Shown: positions 1-9,130, counted from the stretch's first letter. The stretch is 36,562 nucleotides of DNA from Candidatus Omnitrophota bacterium (GCA_023134705.1 JAGLUN010000053.1:1-36562), one strand, 5' to 3'. The notes: generated by a model not told the origin, from the sequence alone. Numbers and translations: made by a program.

Positions 1-139
1 CACTGGAAGGAACGCCCATTTAAGAAATTTAATCAACTGGGGAAAGACCAACTATGACAACTTACACATTTTCGCTTGCGTTACCTTTTATTATTTTATT
101 TTTGACAATCATCTTTAGGTATTGTAAGATAAACACGGG

Positions 140-1171
140 ATGAAAATAAAGGGATTAGAAGGAATAAAACAATTAGTCAGCATAAAGAGCTTATTCAATA
201 AGGCCGTAGATAAATTAACTCAGACCGAAGTCAATGAATTCGTTGCTTTTGATTTTGGGGCGAGATACGTAAAGGGGCTTTTTGTGAGAGACGGCCGGGT
301 TGAAGATGCCTTTGTAGAAAAGAACAAGGGCAAAAGAGTAGAAACTGCCGCCGGTTTGTTAAGAAAGAAAGGGCTGCTTTCTAAAAAAGTAAAGGTCTCC
401 TTAAAGGGGCAGGATACACTTATAAGGTATCTGCCTTTTCCTAAAGTTGAAAAGAGCAAAATCAAAGAAGTTTTGGGTTATGAACTTTCAAAGTATTTGC
501 CTTTTCCGCAGGGAGGCACTTATTTTGACGCTTTCATTTTAGACGAGAATTATTCCAAAGAAGATTTTTTTGTCCTTCTTGCCGCGGTAAAGAAAAACAG
601 TATTGATCTTTTGCTGAAAGAGTTCCGGGAAGAAAAAATGAATATCAGCGAGATTGTTTTAAATAACGTAGCTTTAATAAACTTGTTGCTTCATAACCAG
701 AAAACGACTCCAAATATTGCGATAGTGGATTTAGGATTCTCTTCCACTCTGCTTAATTTGATAAAAAAGGGCACCCCTTATTTAAGCCGGGAGATTAAAA
801 CCGGCGTTGTGAACCTTCTTGATAAACTGTCCGTGGCTAAAAGTTTAAGTATAGATGAAATCGAAGATTGGCTTATTAATTCCGCCCAGGAAAAAGATAT
901 TTTGACTGTCATGGAAGAATTGTTTTTTGACCTTTCCGAAGAAATAAGGAATTCTCTCGATTATTTCGAAATGAATGCTGGAGACCGCATTGAAACTGTA
1001 TGTCTAACCGGAGGAGGGGCCCGGCTTAAAGGGATAGTCGAAGTTATAAAGACTGCTTTAGATATTGAGGTTAAACTTTGGGAGCGCGGAGAGAGTTTGA
1101 ATTTTAAACAAGATAAAACCCTGTCCTTTCCGCCTCAAATGATGAGTGTGGTGTCGGGTTTAAGTTTATGA
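140..1171 (+). CDS. pilM: PilM-like type IV pilus assembly ATPase (actin-like fold)
   Basis: AFDFGARYVKG and LTGGGARLKGI motifs; first gene of an overlapping pilM-N-O-P-Q series. Confidence 0.85.
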   Translation: MKIKGLEGIKQLVSIKSLFNKAVDKLTQTEVNEFVAFDFGARYVKGLFVRDGRVEDAFVEKNKGKRVETAAGLLRKKGLLSKKVKVSLKGQDTLIRYLPFPKVEKSKIKEVLGYELSKYLPFPQGGTYFDAFILDENYSKEDFFVLLAAVKKNSIDLLLKEFREEKMNISEIVLNNVALINLLLHNQKTTPNIAIVDLGFSSTLLNLIKKGTPYLSREIKTGVVNLLDKLSVAKSLSIDEIEDWLINSAQEKDILTVMEELFFDLSEEIRNSLDYFEMNAGDRIETVCLTGGGARLKGIVEVIKTALDIEVKLWERGESLNFKQDKTLSFPPQMMSVVSGLSL

Positions 1172-1740
1172 AAATAATAAGAATTAATCTTCATCCTTTG
1201 AGGGAAAAAAAAGAACAAAAAACTTTTACTGTGCTTAAAAAGTATTTTCCTTATGTTTTTGCCGCCTTTTTTTGCCTGGCAGGTATAAATATCGTCCTTT
1301 TTATTTTTACCGGGTTTTACCGGCTCCCGCACAAAAAGTTAAAAAAAGAATGGCAGAGTCTAACTCCGCAGGTTAAAGAAATCCTTTCTTTAAAGGAAGA
1401 AGTGGATGCTTTGAATAAGGAAAAAACCGAGTATAAAAGTTTGTTTAAAAAAGATATCCTGATTTCCCGGATTTTTGCCGACATCCAAAGTGCGCTTCCT
1501 AAAAATATCTGGTTTGAGCAGATTAAGATTGAGAAGGGCGAAATTAATTTTGTCGGATATGTGGTTAAATTAAACGAAGATTATTTGGTTTCTCTGGATA
1601 GATTCATTAAAGAATTAAAAAAGAAAAAGTATTTCACCGGCATATTTCCCAGAGGTAATATAAATCTAAAGACTACCCGAAAAGCCAAAGTGTCGGGAGT
1701 ACGCGTTGTTAAATTCGAAATAGGATGCGACAGAAAATAA
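1168..1740 (+). CDS. pilN: PilN-like inner-membrane pilus assembly protein
   Basis: N-terminal INLHPLREKK, single TM segment, PKNIWFEQIKIEKGEINFVGY fimbrial-assembly pattern; overlaps pilM by 4 nt. Confidence 0.8.
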   Translation: MKIIRINLHPLREKKEQKTFTVLKKYFPYVFAAFFCLAGINIVLFIFTGFYRLPHKKLKKEWQSLTPQVKEILSLKEEVDALNKEKTEYKSLFKKDILISRIFADIQSALPKNIWFEQIKIEKGEINFVGYVVKLNEDYLVSLDRFIKELKKKKYFTGIFPRGNINLKTTRKAKVSGVRVVKFEIGCDRK

Positions 1741-2267
1741 AAATCGATAAGCAATTAGCTATAATTATGTCTATCTACCTGTTGTGTTTGATAGATACTT
1801 TTGTCTTTGTTCCTTTTCAGATAAAAAATTTTTTTAGCATCCAGTCAAAAATGCAGGAACTGGAAAAAAATATAGAGCAGTTTAGGAATGAACGGAGTTG
1901 TAAAGAAAAGTTTATCTCCGATAAGGAACGGATAAGAAAGGATATTTTTAATCTTGAGAACAAAATAATTACTTTCGAAGACATTAGCGCTCTCCAGGCT
2001 TATATTTCCGGTAAGGCTAAGAATAACGGCCTGGAAATTGCTTCGATAACTTTATCTCCGCCGCAAAACCATAAAACTACTTCAAAAGGGCAGTTTCTTT
2101 ATGCCCCTTTAAAAATAACTTTAGAATCTAATTTCCATAGTCTGGGCAGCTTTTTTAATGACTTTGAGAGAGGAGATTATTTTTTGATGGTAAAGGAGAT
2201 ATTAATAAGGGGGGGGAGGCCTTATCATACGGTGGTTATAGATTTAGGGGCTATTATAAAAAAATAA
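1725..2267 (+). CDS. pilO: PilO-like pilus assembly protein
   Basis: N-terminal TM, coiled coil, ferredoxin-like C-terminus (FHSLGSFFNDFERGDYFLMVKEI); position after pilN. Confidence 0.75.
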   Translation: MRQKIKIDKQLAIIMSIYLLCLIDTFVFVPFQIKNFFSIQSKMQELEKNIEQFRNERSCKEKFISDKERIRKDIFNLENKIITFEDISALQAYISGKAKNNGLEIASITLSPPQNHKTTSKGQFLYAPLKITLESNFHSLGSFFNDFERGDYFLMVKEILIRGGRPYHTVVIDLGAIIKK

Positions 2268-2270
2268 AAG

Positions 2271-2606
2271 ATGAAAAAAATATTTTTTATTTTTATTTTA
2301 AATATTTTTGTTTTTTATCTTGGAGCTGAAGATTTTAAGTATCCTTATAACGCCCTTACTGAAAGAGATCCTTTGCGTCCTTTAATAAATGAAAGAGGAG
2401 AGATACTTATAAAGGACAAAAACGATATCGGGGATTTATTCCTCCAGGGAGTTATTTATTCTCCCCAGGGGGGTACAGCCATAATAAATAATGAGATGTT
2501 TGTTGAAGGTGATATGATCGGGGTGTATAAGGTAAAAAGAATAGAAGCTAAAGGGGTGTTTTTAGAAAAGGATGGTGAGGATCTTTATTTAAAATGGGAG
2601 GAGTGA
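2271..2606 (+). CDS. pilP: PilP-like small periplasmic/lipoprotein-like pilus component
   Basis: Signal-like N-terminus, RDPLRPL and LQGVIYSPQGGTAIINNEMFVEGDMIGVYKVKRI pattern; between pilO and secretin. Confidence 0.65.
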   Translation: MKKIFFIFILNIFVFYLGAEDFKYPYNALTERDPLRPLINERGEILIKDKNDIGDLFLQGVIYSPQGGTAIINNEMFVEGDMIGVYKVKRIEAKGVFLEKDGEDLYLKWEE

Positions 2607-3943
2607 TGAAAAAAAGTCAAAAAATTGTTCTGGTTTTTCTGTTTTTCTTTTCTTGTTTAGTATCTTCTTTGGAGCTTTTTGCCCAGGAAGGCATAATCCC
2701 TTCTTTGAAATTTAAAGACGCTGATATAAGAGTGGTTCTTCAGGCTATTGCTCAGAAAGCGGTAAAGAACGACAAAGAAATAAACATACTCCTTTGTCCT
2801 GAGGTTAAAGGACTGGTTAACGTGGATTTATCAAATGTGGACTGGGAGACTGCTTTGGACGCTGTATTAAAGACTTATAATTACGGTTATGAATGGGTGG
2901 GAGCAAATATTATTTTAGTGGATACTTTAGAGAGTTTAACCGAAAAACGCAAGAGAACTCAGGAAGCAAAAATAGCTGAGCCTTTAGACACGAAGACTTT
3001 TGTTTTAAGTTTTGCTAAAGTTAGCGAAATAGAAGGAACGATTCAGAAAATGCTTAGTTCCCGGGGAAGGCTTACTTATGATAAGAGAACAAATGCTTTA
3101 GTTATTACAGATACCCAGTCGAATTTGAGTGGTTTAGAAAAAGCGATTAAGACTTTAGATGCTATAACCCCCCAGGTTTTGATTGAAGCAAAAATTATCG
3201 AAACGAGTGTGGATGTGGCTAACAAGATAGGAATAGACTGGACTATTCAAGGTGGAGCTTCAGGAGCTAAACGTCCGCATACATGGCCGTTTACTTCAAG
3301 CACTGCCAATAAATATGCTAAGAGTGATGCTTTTCCTGCGGCAACCGATCTTTTGTTTAGCTTTGGAACATTAAATGCTTCTTCGTTGCAGGCAACTTTA
3401 GAGGTTATTTTTAGTGATACAGATACCAATATTTTGTCAATGCCTAAAGTTACTACTCTGGATAATTACACTGCCATGATTGATGTTAGTACTACTGATC
3501 CTGTGCCGAATTATACTTATAATCAAGAGAGCGGATTCTGGGAAATATCCGGTTTTGATGAGTATAGATACGGAATATCTTTAGAAGTTACGCCTCAGAT
3601 AAACAGAGAAGGATTTATTACTTTGACTGTGAATCCCAAAGTGGACGAAAAATTAAGGGATAAGACTTTTACCAGCGTTTCCGGGCTTATAACAACCGTT
3701 CCTGTTCTTAGTACTCAAACTACTACTACGAAAGTTATGATTAAAAACGGGGAAACTTTAGTAATCGCGGGGTTAATCCGGGATAAAAAGATAGATATAG
3801 TTAAAAAAGTGCCTATTTTGGGAGATATTCCGATTTTAGGTTACCTTTTTAAGCATAAAGATAAGACAACAGAAAAGAAAAACCTTTTAATTTTTATTAC
3901 TGCCACTATAATTACGCCGGAAAGAGTTCTGGCTGAAAAGTAG
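2606..3943 (+). CDS. pilQ: PilQ/GspD-family secretin
   Basis: STN-like N-domain (SLKFKDADIRVVLQAIAQ), secretin core (VLIEAKIIETSVD..., VPILGDIPILGYLFKHKDKTTEKKNLLIFITATII). ORF track starts at 2594; ATG 2606 overlaps the pilP stop (ATGA) and has a GGAG upstream. Confidence 0.9.
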   Translation: MKKSQKIVLVFLFFFSCLVSSLELFAQEGIIPSLKFKDADIRVVLQAIAQKAVKNDKEINILLCPEVKGLVNVDLSNVDWETALDAVLKTYNYGYEWVGANIILVDTLESLTEKRKRTQEAKIAEPLDTKTFVLSFAKVSEIEGTIQKMLSSRGRLTYDKRTNALVITDTQSNLSGLEKAIKTLDAITPQVLIEAKIIETSVDVANKIGIDWTIQGGASGAKRPHTWPFTSSTANKYAKSDAFPAATDLLFSFGTLNASSLQATLEVIFSDTDTNILSMPKVTTLDNYTAMIDVSTTDPVPNYTYNQESGFWEISGFDEYRYGISLEVTPQINREGFITLTVNPKVDEKLRDKTFTSVSGLITTVPVLSTQTTTTKVMIKNGETLVIAGLIRDKKIDIVKKVPILGDIPILGYLFKHKDKTTEKKNLLIFITATIITPERVLAEK

Positions 3944-3982
3944 GAAAGTATAAAAAGGCAATCCTGTAAAAGCTAGGTGTTT

Positions 3983-4021
3983 TAACTTGACAAAACCTTT
4001 TGAAAGGTATGTGTCAAGTTA
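3983..4021. repeat. Two-tier inverted repeat: outer 10-bp arms TAACTTGACA/TGTCAAGTTA, inner CCTTT-TG-AAAGG
   Basis: Read directly; arms 3983-3992 and 4012-4021, inner hairpin 3996-4007. Confidence 0.8.
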
Positions 4022-4055
4022 GAGGGATAAACTTTTGCTGAAGGAGAATAAGAGG

Positions 4056-4853
4056 ATGTATCTTGATTTTTACGGTTTAAAAAACAAGCCTTTTAATATT
4101 ACTTCCGACCCCCGGTTTTTTTTCGAGAGTGTCACCCACAGGGAAGCTTTAGCCGCGCTTTTGTACGGCATTCAGGAAAGAAAAGGCATAATTTTAATTA
4201 CCGGAGAAGTAGGCACCGGCAAGACGACTTTATGTAAGGCTTTGCTTAATCAGCTTCCTCCGGAGGTTAAAACCTCCTTTATCCTTAATCCTTATTTTAG
4301 TCATGTCCAGCTTCTGCAGGCTATAGTTGAGGATTTTGGCCTGCAGGTTGCAAAGAAAAACCCTTTAGAAATCGTAAAACAGCTAAATACTTTTTTGCTG
4401 GAGATAAGTACTGAGGGTGGTAACGCTGTGTTAGTTATTGATGAGGCTCAGAATTTGTCCGCCCGCCAGCTTGAGCAGATAAGACTGCTTTCCAATTTAG
4501 AAACTTCTCAGGAGAAGCTTTTTCAGATTGTTCTTGTGGGCCAGCCGGAATTAACGGAGAAATTGAACCAGTATAATTTAAGGCAGATCCGTCAGCGAAT
4601 TTTTGTAAAATGCAATCTAATTCCTTTAAAACGAGCCGAGGTGAAGGAGTATATAGATTTCCGGCTCAAAAAAGCGGGAGAAACCGATATTGAGATTTTA
4701 CCGGAGAGTTTAAGGGTTATTTATGAATTTTCAAAAGGTATCCCCCGGGTTATTAATATGCTTTGTGACCGGGCTTTGCTTCTCGGCTTTGTAAAGGAGA
4801 CTAAAGTTTTCGACCAGGGAATTTTTCGGGATTGCATAAGAGAGCTTAAGTAA
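4056..4853 (+). CDS. ExeA/GspA-like AAA ATPase
   Basis: MYLDFYGLKNKPFNITSDPRFFFES, Walker A GEVGTGKTT, Walker B VLVIDEAQNLS. ORF track starts at TTG 4035; ATG 4056 matches family N-termini. Confidence 0.85.
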   Translation: MYLDFYGLKNKPFNITSDPRFFFESVTHREALAALLYGIQERKGIILITGEVGTGKTTLCKALLNQLPPEVKTSFILNPYFSHVQLLQAIVEDFGLQVAKKNPLEIVKQLNTFLLEISTEGGNAVLVIDEAQNLSARQLEQIRLLSNLETSQEKLFQIVLVGQPELTEKLNQYNLRQIRQRIFVKCNLIPLKRAEVKEYIDFRLKKAGETDIEILPESLRVIYEFSKGIPRVINMLCDRALLLGFVKETKVFDQGIFRDCIRELK

Positions 4854-4855
4854 TA

Positions 4856-4899
4856 GACGCGGATTCTCGCGGATAGAAGAAACGCGGATGGCCGCGGAG
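4856..4899. repeat. Degenerate GCGGA(T) direct repeats
   Basis: gacGCGGATtctcGCGGATagaagaaacGCGGATggccGCGGAg; 11-mer TAGACGCGGAT recurs near 17101 directly after another stop codon. Confidence 0.5.
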
Positions 4900-4951
4900 A
4901 AAAACGAGGGATGACCGCTGAGTTTATCCTGAGTAAAACCGATATGTTTAT

Positions 4952-5407
4952 ATGAGTACGATTTACGAGGCTTTAAAAAAAGTAGAAACTAAAAATAATC
5001 CTTCTGTTATTAGACCTGTTTTTGCTAAAACAGAAGAGAAACGCGAAATCCTTCCCGGCAAAAAGAAAAAGCCGCCTTTTCCGCCTTTAATCGTCGTTAT
5101 CGCCGTTCCTCTTCTTGTCCTGAGCTTTGTAGGGCTTAAAACGCTTTTTGGCCCGGAAGCTGGTGTTAATAAAGAAAGAAAAATGGCTGAAAGCGGAAAT
5201 AGGGTTTTTATCCCTAAAAAATACTCTAAAAATCGTTATATTTTGGAAGGGATTCTTTATGACCAGGAAGTTTCTTCAGCGATAGTTAACGGTAAAGTGG
5301 TGAAAACAGGAGACAGGATAGGAAATTTAAAAGTAATAGATATCCGTTCCGACAGAATAGAGGTTATAAATTTAAAAAATTATAATAAATCGACCCTCAC
5401 CTTTTAA
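4952..5407 (+). CDS. GspB-like general secretion protein
   Basis: MSTIYEALKKVE start, single TM, C-terminal YILEGILYDQEVSSAIVNGKVVKTGDRIGNLKVIDI pattern; follows ExeA-like ATPase. Confidence 0.7.
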   Translation: MSTIYEALKKVETKNNPSVIRPVFAKTEEKREILPGKKKKPPFPPLIVVIAVPLLVLSFVGLKTLFGPEAGVNKERKMAESGNRVFIPKKYSKNRYILEGILYDQEVSSAIVNGKVVKTGDRIGNLKVIDIRSDRIEVINLKNYNKSTLTF

Positions 5408-5437
5408 TCAGTTAAAGTAAGCAGTAAAAGTCGCGAA

Positions 5438-6151
5438 ATGAGAAAATTACATCTTAGTCCCTCCCTGCTGTTTAAATTATATAAAATAGAAAGAGAAAAA
5501 ATAGATTATGCCTTTAGCTTTGATTATAAGAGTTTGGCTTTAACCGCTTTGAAATTTTTAAAAAACTCTTCAAAAATTATAAATTTTGCCGGGCTGAATT
5601 TTTATCAGGGCATTTATAAAGATAAAAAAGTTATTGTGGCTAATGGCGGTACTTATGCCCCGGATACGGCAATGGGTACGGAAATATTATGTTTCTTAGG
5701 GGCAAAATATTTGATAAGAATGGGGTCTTGCGGAGGTTTAAAAAAAGAACAGCAATCCGGAGATTTGGTCTTGGCTGATTCAAGTTTAGATTATACAGGA
5801 GTAACTAAATTTTACCCCGGCAGGTTGAACATTTCTTTGAGGCTGAATGAAAAGATAGAGGAAATTTCCGGCTCTGCCGGGTTATATAAAGGGCGGGTAT
5901 GTTCTTATGATGCTATTTTCCGGGAGACAGAAGAAATCGCGGAGAAGATGATAAAAAAAGGAAGTATTGCTGTAGACATGGCCTTAAGTGCTTTTTTAAA
6001 AGTAGCCGGATTTTATAAAAGGGAGGCCGCGGGTTTATTGGTTATAAGCGATAATTTAAAAACAGGAGAGATTGGTTTTAAGGAGAAGGTAGTTTATGAA
6101 AAATTAAACCAATGGGCGGGAAATATTCTTGAAGTTGTGGATTTGATTTAA
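5438..6151 (+). CDS. PNP/UDP-family nucleoside phosphorylase or nucleosidase
   Basis: GTYAPDTAMGTEILCFLGAKYLIRMGSCGGL and VDMALSAF motifs. Confidence 0.75.
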   Translation: MRKLHLSPSLLFKLYKIEREKIDYAFSFDYKSLALTALKFLKNSSKIINFAGLNFYQGIYKDKKVIVANGGTYAPDTAMGTEILCFLGAKYLIRMGSCGGLKKEQQSGDLVLADSSLDYTGVTKFYPGRLNISLRLNEKIEEISGSAGLYKGRVCSYDAIFRETEEIAEKMIKKGSIAVDMALSAFLKVAGFYKREAAGLLVISDNLKTGEIGFKEKVVYEKLNQWAGNILEVVDLI

Positions 6152-6203
6152 GAAAAAAGGAAAAAATATATAACCCCAAAATTAGTGGCTAAACAGAAAA
6201 GAA

Positions 6204-7232
6204 ATGGAAGATATAAAAGACTTTGGGTTGGAAGAGTTGAAGGAATCCTTACTGAATAAAGGGTATCCTCGTTTTTTAGCCCGGCAGGTTTTTAGCTGGA
6301 TTTATGGAAAAAGGATAGAAGATTTTAGCTTAATGACCGATATTTCCCGGAAGGCACGCAAATTTTTGGAGAATAATTTCTATATTTCAGGGCTGAAGCT
6401 TTTAGAAAAAGAAACCTCGATTGACGGGACAGAGAAATTTTTGTTCCGGCTCCGGGATAATTCAACGATAGAAACTGTTCTGATTCCCGAAGGCAAAAGG
6501 AATACCCTTTGTATTTCTACTCAGGTAGGATGTAGATTCAGATGCGCTTTTTGTGTAAGCGGGATAAATGGCTTTAAAAGGAATTTAAAGAGTTCCGAGA
6601 TTACCGGGCAGTATTTAGAGGTGAGCAGATTTAAAAAAACAAAACCGGTTACCAACATTGTTTTTATGGGTATAGGCGAACCTTTGGATAATTTCGATAA
6701 TCTGGTAAAAAGTATCGGCATTTTAACGGATCCCTCGGGAATCAGCCTGGGGAAAAAGAGAATCTGTGTTTCCACTGTAGGGATAATTCCGGAGCTAAAA
6801 GAATTAATCGCCTTGAATTTGGGGGTTAAGCTATCTGTCTCTTTGCATTCGGCAGATGCCTTTAAGCGTGAAAAACTTATGCCTATAGCGAAGAAATATC
6901 CTTTAGACGAATTAATTAAGGTGGTGAAAGACTTTTGCCGTAAAATAAAGGTGCCGCTTACTTTTGAATATATCCTTATCGGAAAGGTTAATTCTTCCAG
7001 GCAAGACGCTTTAAAATTAGCAAAGCTAACTAAAAATATAAATTGCAAGGTAAACATTATTCCTTATAATCCTTCGTCTTATTTTAAGTGGCTGAAACCT
7101 TCTTCTGAAGAAATCGAAGGCTTCTCAGATGTTTTACGAAAGTATAATCTGCTTTTTACTTTGAGGAAACCTAAAGGCTGGGATATCAACGCGGCTTGTG
7201 GGCAGTTAAGAGCGAAATTCGGTTGCAAATGA
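6204..7232 (+). CDS. rlmN: Dual-specificity 23S rRNA/tRNA A2 methyltransferase RlmN (radical SAM)
   Basis: CRFRCAFC radical SAM motif, GIGEPLDNFDN, SLHSADAFKREKLMPI, GWDINAACGQL. Confidence 0.92.
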   Translation: MEDIKDFGLEELKESLLNKGYPRFLARQVFSWIYGKRIEDFSLMTDISRKARKFLENNFYISGLKLLEKETSIDGTEKFLFRLRDNSTIETVLIPEGKRNTLCISTQVGCRFRCAFCVSGINGFKRNLKSSEITGQYLEVSRFKKTKPVTNIVFMGIGEPLDNFDNLVKSIGILTDPSGISLGKKRICVSTVGIIPELKELIALNLGVKLSVSLHSADAFKREKLMPIAKKYPLDELIKVVKDFCRKIKVPLTFEYILIGKVNSSRQDALKLAKLTKNINCKVNIIPYNPSSYFKWLKPSSEEIEGFSDVLRKYNLLFTLRKPKGWDINAACGQLRAKFGCK

Positions 7233-8140
7233 CCCCTTCATACATATCCCTACATGAGAACGGAATTTTAGATGAAATTAAAAATAAACTTTTAGAGGAA
7301 TTAGGAAGCTGCGATTTATGCCCGCATAAATGTAAAGTGAATAGGAACAACGATGAAACGGGATTTTGTGAAATAGGACGTTTAGCTAAAGTGAGTAATT
7401 TTTTTCTTCATTTCGGAGAGGAGCAGGAACTTGTCGGGGAAGGGGGATCAGGCACGATATTCTTCTCAGGATGCAATTTAAGGTGTATATTTTGTCAGAA
7501 TTATACTTTATCTCATTTAGGAGAAGGGCAAATCGTGACTCCTCAGGAATTGGCTGGAATGATGTTAGTATTGCAGAATAACGGCGCGGAAAATATTAAT
7601 TTCGTTACCCCTACACAGGTAATTGCCCAAATAATTGAGGCTTTACCATTGGCCATAAATAAAGGGCTTACTTTACCTTTGGTTTATAATTGCGGAGGGT
7701 ATGAGAACCCGGAAGTTTTAAGGCTGATAAAAGGCATTTTTGATATTTATATGCCTGATATAAAATATGCCGATGATGAAATTGCGGCGAAGTTCTCCTG
7801 CGCTCCTGATTATTGGGAAAAGGTTAAAACGGTTATAAAAGAAATGTATTCTCAGGTTGGCGATTTATTAATTGAAGAAGGAATTGCTAAAAGAGGGCTT
7901 CTTCTTAGGCATCTGGTTCTTCCTCAAAGATTGGCTGGTTCCTTTGAAATACTCGATTTTATAAAGGAAGAAATCTCCCTGGATACATATGTGAATATAA
8001 TGGAGCAATACCGTCCCTGTTATCGCGCGGGAGAATTTAAAGAACTGTCTCGGCGGTTAACTGACCGTGAATATGAAGAAGTAATCGAGTATGCCCAAAA
8101 AATCGGCCTTTATCGAGGTTTTCCCCATCCCCTAACGTAA
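7229..8140 (+). CDS. PflA-like radical SAM protein
   Basis: SGCNLRCIFCQNYTLSH (CX3CX2C), CDLCPHKCKV. ORF track starts at GTG 7196; ATG 7229 more likely. Its last codons lie in repeat R1. Confidence 0.8.
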   Translation: MTPSYISLHENGILDEIKNKLLEELGSCDLCPHKCKVNRNNDETGFCEIGRLAKVSNFFLHFGEEQELVGEGGSGTIFFSGCNLRCIFCQNYTLSHLGEGQIVTPQELAGMMLVLQNNGAENINFVTPTQVIAQIIEALPLAINKGLTLPLVYNCGGYENPEVLRLIKGIFDIYMPDIKYADDEIAAKFSCAPDYWEKVKTVIKEMYSQVGDLLIEEGIAKRGLLLRHLVLPQRLAGSFEILDFIKEEISLDTYVNIMEQYRPCYRAGEFKELSRRLTDREYEEVIEYAQKIGLYRGFPHPLT

Positions 8141-8174
8141 CAAAATCAGTTCAGGACTAAAAGTGTTGCATTAG
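8133..8174. repeat. REP-like hairpin repeat R1 (left end of RAYT unit)
   Basis: TAACGTAACA-AAATC-AGTTCAGGACT-AAAAG-TGTTGCATTAG; imperfect palindrome, 34/42 identical to R2. Confidence 0.85.
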
Positions 8175-8200
8175 AAAGTAGAGAGGATATAATAGACGAT

Positions 8201-9106
8201 ATGGATATTGCAAATTTATTAGAGGAGAAGAGATTAAAGAGGTTTTTTAGCGTAAAGCATAAACTTATAGTAGAGAACGGGTTGTATCATGTTACTCAGC
8301 GTGCTCCTGGCAGAGAAATATTGTTTTTAGAAGAAGCAGATTATCTTTATTTCCTTCATCTTCTTAAGGAGACTTCGAAAAAATTTAATGTCGATGTTTA
8401 TGCTTTTGCTTTAATGCCGAATCATTTACATCTGTTTGTTTATTTGAACGAAAAAAATTTAGATAAAGCTATGAAAAAAATTTTTCAGAGATACGCAATA
8501 TATTTTAATACAAAATACTGCAGGAAAGGGCATGTGTTTTGTGGTGCATATCGATGTGCCTTATGCAATGATGAAAGATATGCTTTAGTTACTTCTTTGT
8601 ATATTCATCTAAATCCTTTTAAGGCCGGTTTAGCAAAAAATATGCAGGGGTATCGATGGACATCTTTAGAGATATATTTGAATCCAGAAATAAAGTCCTT
8701 TGTGAAAAACGATAAGATTTTAAAGTTTTTAGACTCTGATAAAGAAAAAGCAGCGGCGATTTATAAAAATATATTAAAAGAAAGCAGTGGAATAGATTAT
8801 AAGTCCCGATGGGGAACCTTTAAGGAGAGTAAAAGCATTTTTGAACTATTCTTCAAAAAGATGGAGATGTTAAAAATAGTTGTTCAGAAGAAAAATGAAA
8901 AGGTTTTCCAGCCTTTAAATAAGAAGATAAATGCGCTCAGAATGAAAAAGAAATTGATTTCCTCCGAAGATAAAAAAGCTTTAATCTATACAATAGAACA
9001 ATTGAAAAGCAGAGGCTTTAATCTTACAGAGGCAGCCGAAATTTTAGGAGTAAGCCGGACGAAGATTTACCGCGTAGCGAATGTAACAAAATCAGTCCTG
9101 AACTGA
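8201..9106 (+). mobile_element. RAYT / IS200-like Y1 HUH transposase with C-terminal HTH
   Basis: GLYHVTQRAPGREILF, HUH motif MPNHLHLFV, FQRYAIYFNTKYCRKGHVFCGAYR, YIHLNPFKAGL; C-terminal GFNLTEAAEILGVSRTKIYRVAN. Confidence 0.88.
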
Positions 9107-9120
9107 AAGTGTTACGTTAG
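9079..9120. repeat. REP-like hairpin repeat R2 (right end of RAYT unit)
   Basis: GAATGTAACA-AAATC-AGTCCTGAACT-GAAAG-TGTTACGTTAG; overlaps the last codons and TGA stop of the transposase ORF. Confidence 0.88.
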
Positions 9121-9130
9121 AGGTTAAATA

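Noticed and set aside
2-118. Possible tail of an upstream pilin-like ORF (frame 2: TGRNAHLRNLINWGKTNYD...)
   Set aside because: Too short and ambiguous between frames to assign.
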